The position numbers and the translations under genes are program-made. Shown piece by piece: positions 52,282-62,160 of a stretch of DNA of 64,000 bases. Source of the DNA: Seminavis robusta (Eukaryota; Bacillariophyta; Bacillariophyceae; Naviculales; Naviculaceae); NCBI GenBank assembly GCA_903772945.1, contig CAICTM010000098.1, positions 1 to 64,000 on the forward strand. The letters run 5' to 3'. The first letter of the stretch is position 1; each line of letters opens with the position of its first letter. Below the pieces are notes generated by a model. That model was not told where the DNA came from. It saw only the letters and a program-made list of their open reading frames with translations, and searched no databases.

Positions 52282-54514
52282 CTACATGGACAGGCAGTAG
52301 TCTGCAGCATCACCATCACAACACAGAGTGCAACAAGAGCACTCTACCATGGGATTGCCTGTGCCATCCCTTGGCAAACAGTCGGCAGCCACTTCAAATT
52401 CGCCTTTTGAGGGGTCAGCCAAAGCACAGACAGATGATGGAATGGAACCAGAAAGGTCATTCCCATTTACAACAAACCAACGCAGAGATGTCAGAGCAGA
52501 AAGCTGTGCTGGGATGGTGCCATGGAACTTGTTGTTGGAAATGTCAAACATGTCTAGATTTCTCAAAAGCTGCAGCCCAGTGCTGATTGTCCCAGTGAAA
52601 CCACAGTTGGAGACCCCAATTGAAACTAAGTCGGTACATTTTGTAAAAAGTTCCTCTGGTAGGGAGCCATCCATATTGGTCCAACTGATATCAAATTCTC
52701 TTAAAGAGCTTTTCAGAAGTCCTATTTCGGACGGGATGGTTCCGTGTAAAGGGTTCCCTTGCAAATGGACGTTGAGATGAATAAGTCCGTGCCATGCTGC
52801 AATTTCAGTGGGTAGAGTTCCTGTAAGCTACAAAGCAGGGAAAGGGTGAGCTGACAATCACAGTTTAGGCTCTTGACCAAAAGTTGAAGATCACTGATGT
52901 TCTGTTTCTGGAGGTTGTTGTACCTTATTGTCATTAAACCCCAAAGTGAGACGGATCCCATTGCCAGTCTGAAAGAGCTCTGTAGGGATGGAACCAGACA
53001 AGCTGTTTGAACCAAATTCAAGGTTAGTCCCATCAAAGAGTCCAACTTCTGTGGGCACTGTCCCTGTAATTGAATTGTTTGTAAGAGATATTGAGGAGAG
53101 CTTGTTTCCAAACAATTTCAATGGAATAGTTCCGGTTAGTTGGTTCTGCGGAAAGCCTAATAATTCCAGTGCTGAAAGCCTGGCAATCTCGGTGGGCAAA
53201 GGACCATTCAATCCATTTTGACCTGAAATCAAGCAGGCAAAGAATTAGTGCGAGAATCATGCCCTTTGGTGCTCCTTGTGGTCAATTAAAGATAGAAAAC
53301 TCACCAAGCTGCAAATGAGTAATCTTTTTCTCTCCATTGCAATAAATTCCTGCCCATTGACATTCATGAACACCTGTGAGCCACCTACTTCCCGATGATT
53401 CCGAACGCTGGATTTGAATCCAGCAAGCTTCATCGTTTGCGGCTGTAGAAGGTCCACAATCAAGCCAGTCGCTCTCCCGCGACGTTTGAAAGTAAGTCAA
53501 TACCACAATGAACCTCTGAAGAAGATTGGTTGCATCTGAGTCAAGCTGCAGAGAATCTTCAAACACAATCCAATTAAGAGCCTCGAACCTTGGCTGGATG
53601 TGATCTGGCTCATCATTTTTGGGAAAATAGCCAAGTTCAAAAGCCTCTTCAATTCTGTTTTGAAAGTCCTCCAAAACAAAATATCGAACTGAAGTTGGAG
53701 CCTGGGTCTCCACATCACTTTCTTTGTTACTGCAGAGACCAGCCCCACAGATGGCACCGACAATCACTCCAACCATGAGAAGGCTTCCAATGAGCAAAGG
53801 GATCATGAGAGCCATTGAGCTTGAACCCTTTTTCCCAGGCAACTGGTTGGGTCTAGCAATCTGTGTTGGTTCTTCAGTTTCTTCAACTTGGCTTGCCACC
53901 ACCAATCCACTATTGTTGTCTGTTGGAGTTGTAGCTTGCTCATCTGCCGTAATTGGATTCATTGCGTTTGCGTTTGATGCCAGCTCTTCATCAGAACTAT
54001 CAGAACCAGACAGCTCATCAGAAGAAGAAGTAGCTCCCACTAAGGAATGACTGATTGTTGCGGTTCCCTGGAGATCACTCCCGGGGGTCACTGCATATGC
54101 TCCTGGATGCATGGCAATTTCATCTGACCGATTTTGCCCACGAGTCAACCTTGGTTGTGGAAAAGCAGGCACGTCCACCAAGTCAGTTTCTGCTGACGGA
54201 GTTTCCCCGGTAACTTCATGATGGTTCTTTATTTGCCTTTGTTCTACATTCAAAACAGAGGTATCATCTTCCTTTTTGTAATCTCTGGCTTCTTCTCCGG
54301 TGGAGTTGTCACCTGTTGTGCTGTGATGTTGCTGTGGTGGCTTGAACGGCCTCCCCATTTCCTCTCTCTTCGGTTGCTTGTCTTCTCTCTGTGGCGCTTC
54401 CAATTCAAAAATGTCCGGCATTCTGAGCTCCGCCTCATTATTGTCACCGTGGCTTCTGGCAGCCACAATATCCATCACCTCTTCCTCATCATCCATTTGG
54501 GCTTTACCTTCCAT
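52282..54514 (-). CDS. LRR protein with central transmembrane helix (receptor-like)
   Basis: Three exons (54514-53305, 53222-52924, 52827-52282) give 684 residues. Residues 1-230 are disordered, Glu/Ser/Thr-rich and presumably cytoplasmic. A single helix at about 235-259 (MALMIPLLIGSLLMVGVIVG) spans the membrane. Outside comes an LRRNT-like cap (WLDCGPSTAANDEACW, CQWAGIYCNG) and plant-type LRRs: LNGPLPTEIARLSALELLGF, GSIPTELF, LTGTLPTEIAAW, NPLHGTIPSEI and NKFHGTIPAQL. The end is cysteine-rich (CSCCTLCCDG). There is no kinase domain. Such LRR proteins with N-terminal cytoplasmic tails are expanded in diatoms and are thought to act as surface receptors or adhesion proteins. The exon 3 start uses TTTGTAG, which keeps the repeat in frame. 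Confidence 0.85.
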
Positions 54515-55005
54515 TTTTGCTGGACCTCTTGTGGCATGTGGGATGGGTGGCTTTTTTTAGTTGCCCTTGGGAGGTGACGTCCCTCGTGGCTGTGACCTCC
54601 GATAAATCTTCCGAAGTCAATCAACTGACGCGAATGATTTTGGGGTTAGTGTTACCTACGAAGAACGGGGTTGGAGATGGTACGACTACTAGTACTAGCT
54701 AGCTAGTAGGGAAAATATCCACCGAACCGGATCCAGATTTGGTTGCTGCGAAGGCTTCAGCTCTAATGCAACCCACCGTTGCTCCGAAAGCCTTCGTTGA
54801 CAAAATGCCTGAAGCTCCTATGTCCTAAAGCAATTCTGTGTACTAGAAAAAACGGAGGGGGGTTACCTGTTAAGGAAACCAAACAAAGTCTCCCATCGCC
54901 TTCTTAATCCCCACCCCCTGCCTGCTTAAAAAAGGAGGAGAGTTCATGTTACCCCAACAGTGTTGCCACCATCAGGCACTAATCTCTCCCCCCAAAATGG
55001 TCGGT
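54515..55005. other. Intergenic, no supported gene
   Basis: 491 bp between the DDX6-like stop and the LRR start, both genes on the minus strand; has a CTAG-rich spot near 54690 but no gene. Confidence 0.5.
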
Positions 55006-56481
55006 CTAGCCAACATACAAGCTTCTGTCAATCACAGGAGGAATGGCTCTGATTTCAGTTCCCAGCTCCTGTTCTACTCTTCGCAGCGAATGTCTATCAT
55101 CGTAGGTTATCAAGTTCACCGCAAGACCCAAATGCCCAAAGCGTCCCGATCGACCAATGCGGTGCAAATAGGTCTCACTATTCTTGGGGAAATCAAAGTT
55201 GATAACCACATTCACTGATTGGATATCAATTCCGCGTGTAAACAGGTCTGTGCGTGTAAAGCAGGCAAAGATTTGTGGTTAGCATGGCACTGTGAAATTC
55301 AGATTGGCAAACTCTGTCAGGAATAGCTGTGAAATACTTACCTGATGTCACAAGGTGTCTTGTTGCTCCGTTGCGGAATTCATGGAACACGCGGTTTCGG
55401 TTTGCCTGCTGCATTTTGGCGTGAATGTAGTAGCACGAGTAGCCCAACTCGGTAATCTTTTTTGCCAGCAATTCTACTCGGTTGACCGAGTTACAAAAGA
55501 TAATGCTTTGGTTGATCTCCAGCTTTGAGAAGAGTGTGTTGAGACAATGGACCTTCTGCCTCTCTTCGACGTAAGCATAGAACTGGGTGATACCTCGGAG
55601 GGTCAATTCATCCATCAGATTGATACTGTAGGCATTGGGGACGGACTTTTTGCAGAAGTTTTTTACCGTGACTGGGAATGTAGCACTGAACAAACAAATT
55701 TGGTGCTCCTCATGACACAAGCCAATGATTTGTTCCAACACTGGTTGGAATTCGGGCGAGAGAAGCTTGTCTGCTTCGTCCATGATAATTGTTTGGCATT
55801 GGCTCAAATCGGCCACTTTCTTGGACGCCAGATCTAAGATACGCCCAGGCGTTGCCACAATGATGTGGACAGGGTTGTATAAACGCATAATGTCATCTTT
55901 GAGAGAGGTACCTCCAGTTGTAACCATGCACTGAACACCCATGTGCTTTCCGATCTCTTTGACGATAGCTGATGTCTGCAAGGCAAGTTCCCGAGTTGGA
56001 ATTAGGATAAGCACTGCATATGCAAATTGTCATATAAGAGAATTGATTTGAATTTTAGAAGAAGATGACACAAAGATTAGACTTCGACACGTCAGATATG
56101 ATGGGCGAACCGTGTCAACCCATTTGGGATTTACTTACCCTGGATACTTTTGAGTGTGGTATCTGTCTTTTCCAAGCATGGGATAATGTAAGCCGCTGTC
56201 TTTCCTGTTCCATTCTTTGCCCTTGCAAGTACATTGCGATTTTGTAAGATAATAGGCACAGCTTCCTCCTGGATTGGGCTGGGCTTTTCGAACCCCTTTT
56301 CGAAGATCCCCATCAATAGTTCTCGCTTGAGGAAGAAATCTTCAAAATCTCGACCCTTTGTGTCAGTGACATCTTCTGTCTTATACCGATTGTCCTTGGC
56401 TGGTTCTGTGAGCCCATCTCGGTATGTACCTGTGCCAGCAACAATGTTGCTAGGAGGAGCTTGCTTCTCTATCGAAGCCAT
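55006..56481 (-). CDS. DEAD-box RNA helicase, DDX6/Dhh1-like
   Basis: Three exons (56481-56139, 56013-55342, 55247-55006) joined in phase give 418 residues from the ATG of [12 protein letters not shown]. All DEAD-box motifs are seen: FEKPSPIQ (Q motif), [10 protein letters not shown] (I, residues 87-95), PTRELALQ (Ia), TPGRILDL (Ib), MDEADKLL (II), FSATFP (III), [13 protein letters not shown] (IV), [12 protein letters not shown] (V) and [10 protein letters not shown] (VI). Blocks such as [40 protein letters not shown] and [18 protein letters not shown] are typical of DDX6/Dhh1/CGH-1. This helicase promotes mRNA decapping and translational repression in P-bodies. Length matches the short, tail-less family members. 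Confidence 0.94.
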
Positions 56482-57118
56482 CTTAGCTGAAGTTGTGGAA
56501 AATGGAGGCGCTGCTAATCTGTGAACTTCGTTTCGTCTGTTCAAACGTTACGTACGGGAGGGAGGATTGATACAAAGTGTCTTTATGTATGTATGAGTTT
56601 ATTAGGATCGAGGGGGTGTTGAGCTCTTTGTTGCTGAAGAGGATAGTAACCAAGGATCGAGATATCGAGATGGTGTTGTGAGGGCTTGGCGGTGGTCTTC
56701 TCTTTTCCCCTGCTGCGCAAGTGCCGACGGATGGAGAGGGCAAGAATCCAGGATTTGCCTTTAGATCTTTCGGTACCGGCAACTCCGCAATGGTTTCAAA
56801 TGATAAGCTAGCAGAGAAGGCAAGAACATCTGCCAAGTACGGTAGACTAAATCTTTTGATGACATTGGGGGGCTCACGTAATGCCTTGCGCAGTTTTCGG
56901 TGAGGACGTTGAACAACATAGCTTGGAGATGGCGACAGAGCATACCGGTAGGCCTTCCACCGTCTTTGAATGGCAATAAGCTGCGTGACAGTCGATGGGT
57001 ACATTGACATCGAAGGTTCTGAGCAAGTTTTCTGTGGCCTGGAACTGAGGCTTACATAGTTTTGCAAATAGTTTTATTGTCGGTAGCGGTACCTACCCGT
57101 TCCGGGCAAGTTACCTAG
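56482..57118. other. Intergenic, no supported gene
   Basis: About 640 bp upstream of the helicase gene; short frames have no recognisable content. Confidence 0.5.
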
Positions 57119-57993
57119 CTAGAGGATGGCAACCCACTGAATCTGCCAACCGCCATGATTGGCTTTCTCCGGGGAAATATTTGCCCCGCGGATACCAGTG
57201 ACAAAGACGCTGAACGAGTTGTAAGTTGGATTGTAGATGGAAGTAGCACCTGCAGTAGTTCTACCAACCAGGGATGTAAAGTAATGAGGTTGGCTACCGG
57301 TAGGGAAATTGCAGTGGGATGTAGCCATAGTCACATTGATCCCGTTGGCGGAGTAGTGCTCCCACGTGGTTGGATCTGTTCTACCCGTGAAAAGCTGTCG
57401 CTGGGGCACGTAGCTCGCAATCCTCAGTTCCGGATCGGTTGGCAATCTGGTCTCGGTCGTCTCCAGTTCCTTTGCATTCTGGCTCTCCAATTTTCCATTC
57501 TGTCGACAAGCAACTTCGTGTTCCTCTGCTGGAAATCAGCGGGTGGGTGGACTCTCTCCGCGGCGGTGCTGTTGGTGTCACCCTGATGCAACATGTTGGC
57601 TATGGTTTCCACCATGATCCTCCTTCTGGACCCTGTTGGAATCTCCTGGGTTTCCACATGAAGCTGCATGTAGCTCTGAAATGTTAGGGGTGTGGACTTC
57701 TTTGCTCCGATTTGCTGCACCATGGCAGTTGGAATGTTGTGCCTGTCTGCATAAGCAAAAGCTTCCTCCCAAAATGCGGCATTGCTCAAGTGCCGAATCC
57801 GGACTAGATGATGAGCATCTTTTACCAATGGGTCTAGTAGAGCTGGCAGCTCACGCTCCTCTGGCTCTTGGAGACCAGCTTGGTCCGCTGCTTGCTCCGT
57901 GCGTTCCTTTCCAGCCGCTCCGCCCGAAGGGACTGTCATGATGAGGATCAGGAGTATTATTGGTACGGTGTTGGGCTGGAGTGTGGGCTGCAT
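57119..57993 (-). pseudogene. Secreted protein, possible frameshift, unknown
   Basis: The ATG at 57993 opens a frame with a signal peptide (PNTVPIILLILIMTVPSGGA) and continues about 190 residues (FWEEAFAYADRHNIPTAMVQ) to a stop at 57424. Near 57490 the reading must shift by one base to continue as TRLPTDPELRIASYVPQRQL, SGSQPHYFTSLVGR-like sequence, TAGATSIYNPTYNSFSVFV and GGWQIQWVAIL to the stop at 57119. The last about 90 residues form a coherent beta-rich module ending in a Trp-containing strand, resembling small jelly-roll/H-type lectin-like domains. No good intron explains the shift, so it is either a pseudogene or a base error in assembly. Confidence 0.5.
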
Positions 57994-58323
57994 GTTCGGT
58001 TCCGAAGGTCGGAGAAGAAGAACCTTGATCGATTCGATTCCTCAACCCAGCTCCATTGGATCATGCACCGTTTGATTGGATGATTCAATTAACTATTCAG
58101 TATCGTGCACACCAACACAACGCTAGGGTACCTGTCGCGCATTCAATGTGACGATAGACACTAAGGCAACCTATCCTATCTGCGGGGTGGGCAGTAGTTT
58201 TTGGTCTACCACGAACTGATACAGGCAGCTAGCTGGCTACCGAATAGTCTGAAAATGAAGGTACACTCAAGGGAGGGGAGGGGACGGCGGCTGCTTTTCT
58301 GTTATCAAGACTGAGCATCCATC

Positions 58324-59139
58324 TCATGCCGTGACTTGCGTCGTGATGCTTTCCATGGGTGGTGGTGATTTGGGTTCTTCAGTGGTGAGGAGAAAGAGCG
58401 GCTGTTCTGGAGTTTCGTCTTGCCCCTCATTTTCCTCCGCGTCGTTTTCTACCCCCAGTCTTTTTTGTAGTTCTTGAAATGCCTTGGATCTGTGAAAGTT
58501 GATGGCACCCCCCACTGTAAACATCAAGGACCCCACAATGTAGATTGCTGCCAGAAAGGTGTAGATCTCGTCTTCGTCCGAGATGGTATCAAATTCGAAA
58601 AGATACGGCACGGAGGGAATGAGGAACATGACGGAACCAATGATATAGGACATGGCAATGAGGAGCAAGTATTGCGCGTCTCGTTTGGTCTTGGCTTCGA
58701 AAATCTGAAGGCCATTCAGGACGGCGCCGACTAGGAAGCAGAGCGAGCCAATAATGAAACAGTACGCCCCTGGGGTATACAGTCCCACGTCGGGGAGGAA
58801 AAAGACACTCCCCAAAATGAACACAATAGAGCCGATAATGTAGTTGAGAGCCGCGGCAGAGTCGATATTGAGTTCGAGACGCCCGCCGTGGTGTTGGGCC
58901 AATTCCGCCGCGTCGTGGAGTGCCACCAAGAGATAAAAGATGGAAGCCACAAAAAAGATCCAACTTCCAACGTTGGCCAACTCTTCGTATTTGGGTAGGA
59001 AGAATACACTGCCGATAATGAATGAGAAACCTCCTATCAAATACGTCCAGGCATTGAGATCTGCCCAAAAGTTGTCCGATTGGACCATCATGCCCAGAGC
59101 ATATTTTCCAGGGCGTAGAGGGAGGAACAGATGGGGCAT
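58324..59139 (-). CDS. YrhK-like multi-pass membrane protein
   Basis: A 271-residue single-exon protein with ATG at 59139. It has about seven membrane helices in repeated pairs sharing the pattern YxIGS-x-xF-x-x-GS-V/I-FFLP: AWTYLIGGFSFIIGSVFFLP, LNYIIGSIVFILGSVFFLPD, AYCFIIGSLCFLVGAVLNGL, SYIIGSVMFLIPSVPYLFEF and AIYIVGSLMFTVGGAINFHR. This matches YrhK-type domains, small membrane modules of unknown function seen in bacteria and algae. The C-terminus is acidic and soluble. The internal repeats suggest duplication of a two-helix unit. The function is unknown. Confidence 0.75.
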   Translation of the reverse strand: MPHLFLPLRPGKYALGMMVQSDNFWADLNAWTYLIGGFSFIIGSVFFLPKYEELANVGSWIFFVASIFYLLVALHDAAELAQHHGGRLELNIDSAAALNYIIGSIVFILGSVFFLPDVGLYTPGAYCFIIGSLCFLVGAVLNGLQIFEAKTKRDAQYLLLIAMSYIIGSVMFLIPSVPYLFEFDTISDEDEIYTFLAAIYIVGSLMFTVGGAINFHRSKAFQELQKRLGVENDAEENEGQDETPEQPLFLLTTEEPKSPPPMESITTQVTA

Positions 59140-59699
59140 TGCAGTGTTCGCTCGTCGAGTGCTGGGATAGTGTTGCGTTTCCGAAAATAAAATGAGATGA
59201 AGATTGAGCCGCCTTTTGGATGTGATCTTTCGCGAAAGAGGAAAGAGGTGTGGTGTGAGATTGAGAGATCATTCAACACGGGGCTGAGACTGCATCCGAA
59301 ACACTGTGCTGACGTCACTCTGGGAGTCAACTTCGTTTTCGGCCGGTCGCAGCGATCAAGGACGCGCGGGAACACAAGAAAACAGGAACACGTACCGTAT
59401 GCATATAAACACAAGAAAACAGGGAACACGTACCGTATGCATATAAACAATTTTTGAATAGAATCAATTTGGCTGACCACTTGTCTACTGTGCTGCTACC
59501 GGGTGCCCTAAACTGATAACATGGGGCAGAGAGATTTGACCCACCAGCCAGGGAAATATTAATAAAATTCAACATATGAAGTTAAGGACATGGGTCGCCT
59601 CGTGATTGACCCATCCTCGTGCTGCCATCATCAGCACTGCTACTAGCTCTGCTACAACCATTTCTATTTTAACAGTGCCCGAATCAAAACAATGTCAGA
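59140..59699. other. Intergenic, no gene; tandem 44-bp repeat
   Basis: Contains ACACGTACCGTATGCATATA twice (59388-59407 and 59426-59445), with GAACACAAGAAAACAG(G) before them. Upstream region of the YrhK-like gene. Confidence 0.55.
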
Positions 59700-60169
59700 C
59701 TCAAATGCAATTCCTATAATCTAAAGTATGGCTTCAGAAAACAGCTGCAAGTTATCTGTTTTTTAACAATTATTCAGTAATTATTGGCAATAAAACTAAT
59801 TAAACTAGTAAAAGTAACAAAATATATAAATATATAAAATAAATAGATTATAACAATACAACTAATTTATGTAATATTAAAATATTTTTCTGTTATATAC
59901 ACAAGTTTTTCTACAAATAATATTATTCAGAAATATTAAAATACATCTAAAATAAAAAAATAAATCTTTAATTTTGCTCAATTTTTAAACATTCTTAATT
60001 GAGAAACCCAAAAACAATTTAATGATCTATTAAAATCATTCATGTCGCCAGTGGGTATACCCCAAAGGGGACCCCAATAACCACTGGCTAAGTTGTCTAA
60101 TTAAATTAATGAAATACATCATTGTGAGTATTCTTTTAAACGTATGCAAAAAAGTCGTGCAAATAATGT

Positions 60170-60460
60170 CTGTAAAAATGTCGTGTAAAAATGTCGCGTA
60201 AAATGTCGCGTAAAAATGCATGCAAAAATGTCGTGCAAAAATGTCGTGCAAAAATGTCGTGCAAAAATGTGTCGTGCAAAAATGTGTCGTGCAAAAATTC
60301 GTGCAAAATTCGTGCAAAAATTCGTGCAAAAATTCGTGCAAAATCGTGCAAAATCGTGCAAAATCGTGCAAAATGTCGTGCAAATGTCGTGCAAAATGTC
60401 AAAATCGTGATGTGCAAAATTTCGTGCAAAATTTCGTGCAAAATTTCGCGTAATTTTGCT
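60170..60460 (+). repeat. Tandem TCGTGCAAAA array
   Basis: About 20 copies of an 10-13-bp unit (TCGTGCAAAAATG, shortened to TCGTGCAAAA near the middle) in one direction. Units get shorter from left to right and GTCGTG recurs at every start. Confidence 0.9.
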
Positions 60461-60599
60461 AATTAGCCACACAGCGTAACTTTATCACGATGTAATTTTG
60501 ATGTCATTTGGAATTGCAAAGTTATCTTAAATTTCGCGTAATATAGTTGTATTCGTATGTCATGCAGCTCAATATCGCATAATACAGGTAGTACATTCT

Positions 60600-61990
60600 T
60601 ATGTATGAGAGCTAGATTCTCGCGTGTTTAGAGCTTGAGCTGATTCTCGCGCGTTTGAGTTAATTTTCGCGTGTTTAGTTAGATTCTTGCTTGTTACAGC
60701 TCGACTCTTATATTTTTGAAATACATACTCGCATATTTCAACTTTGTTATTAAGCAAAACTTCTATGTCAGCGAGATTTCTTTTTTGGCACACACGTAAG
60801 AGAAATATATTTCTCGTCGCGTATTTTTGCTTTATTGTCTTGTGAAATACATTGGTTGTCATATCACACTTGTGCAAGAGCAAGAGCTATATTCTTGCAT
60901 ATTTTAGATTGCTCGTATTATGTAATGCAAACTGACTTCAATATCGCGTGATAGAATTACATTTTTCGTGTTAGAGCTAGACTTTTGTGTGTTAGAGCTG
61001 AATTTTTGCTTGTTTTCGCGCATTAGAGCTATGTCTTACATTTTCTTGTGTTACAGCTACATTCTTCTTGCATGTTAGAATTATATTCTTGCGCATTTTT
61101 GATTGTTTAAATTTCAGTTCTCTTTCTAAATGTCACACACGCGTTGCAGAGCTACTTTCTCATATGTTGTGTATTAGATGCATGAAAAAATACTTTTTCT
61201 CGCGTTTTAGTTGTGTCTATATCATGACAGAGCTACATTTTGGTTTTTAGAGTAGCTTCCTTGTGTAGTATTAGAGTGCCGCTCTCGCATGTCAGTTTTG
61301 ACTAGTACATTCTGATGAGTATTTTAGCTTGTTGTTGTATTCTAGTGAGTCTCTTTCTAGTACACACGTGAGAGAACTATTCTCTGTGTTTTAGTAGCTT
61401 TATTATCATGTGAAATACATTATCTTTGTTATGTGTTACATGAGTGAGAGAGCTAACTTTCGCGCGTTTTAGCTTTGGAAGTACTACATCATCGTGCAAT
61501 TTGGCTTTGGTGTAAGGAGTGTAATAGAACTACATTTTCGCATGCTGTCAGAGTTTCTGAATCAGTCTGGTACGTTAAGAGAGTCTACTACATTTTGGCG
61601 TTTGTGTTTAGGACTACACTATCATGTTTTAGATTTGTTGTTGTAGCATATTATAACTGTGTAAATTTCTGTGCTGGTGAGACGCGTCACAGAACTATTC
61701 CAATGTATGTTAGCTTTTTGTTGTCATATGAAATGCATTTATTGTCGTGTTATACATGGAACTTTGTCTGTATTATGCCATGCAATTTAGCTGCCAAACT
61801 ATATTTTTGGGTGATAGAAGTATAATCATTGCGTTAGAGTTACATTTTTCGCGCAATAAGCTACATTTTCGCGAATTAGAACTATATTTTGTGGGTCAGA
61901 CTGTGATCTGATGTGTTAGAGCATGTTCTTATGTGTTAGAATTATCTATAAATTTTGTAATAGAGTCGCGTAATGTTGTCGTGCAATGTA
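60600..61990 (+). repeat. Diffuse TTAGAGCTACATTTTCGCG repeat family
   Basis: A degenerate 20-23-bp motif, GTTAGAGCTACATTTTCGCG or close, recurs many times (for example near 60605, 60640, 60975, 61000, 61020, 61050, 61840, 61860, 61915). It looks like an old satellite whose units have diverged. Confidence 0.6.
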
Positions 61991-62160
61991 GCTATATAAA
62001 TATGTTTGGTAAAAAGTCAAAAACATCTATTTTTACATTAAAATGAATTCGTTTTTGCATTTTTATTTTAGAAAAAATTTATTTAAAGTTCCAGTACAAC
62101 AGTAAAATAACGACTGCCAACAGTCAACAAAAACAACGTTTTGCAATTGGACATTTGCAA

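Larger units (their letters stand above)
59700..62160. other. AT-rich, gene-free block
   Basis: About 2.5 kb with clearly lower GC than the rest, especially 59760-60030 (long A/T runs). No coding frame has domain character. It includes the two repeat arrays listed below. Low-GC stretches of this type serve as centromeres in Phaeodactylum, which makes this a candidate, not a proof. Confidence 0.6.

Noticed and set aside
60170-60460. CRISPR-like spacing of short repeats
   Set aside because: Units are contiguous with no unique spacers; it is a simple tandem array in a eukaryotic nuclear sequence.
60036-60472. Several overlapping frames in the TCGTGCAAAA array (Cys/Lys/Asn or Phe/Ala/Arg repeats)
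   Set aside because: They are translations of the tandem DNA repeat in all frames, not genes.
59700-62160. Insertion of organelle DNA because of AT richness
   Set aside because: No organelle gene, tRNA or rRNA-like segment was recognised, and the repeats suggest satellite DNA instead.
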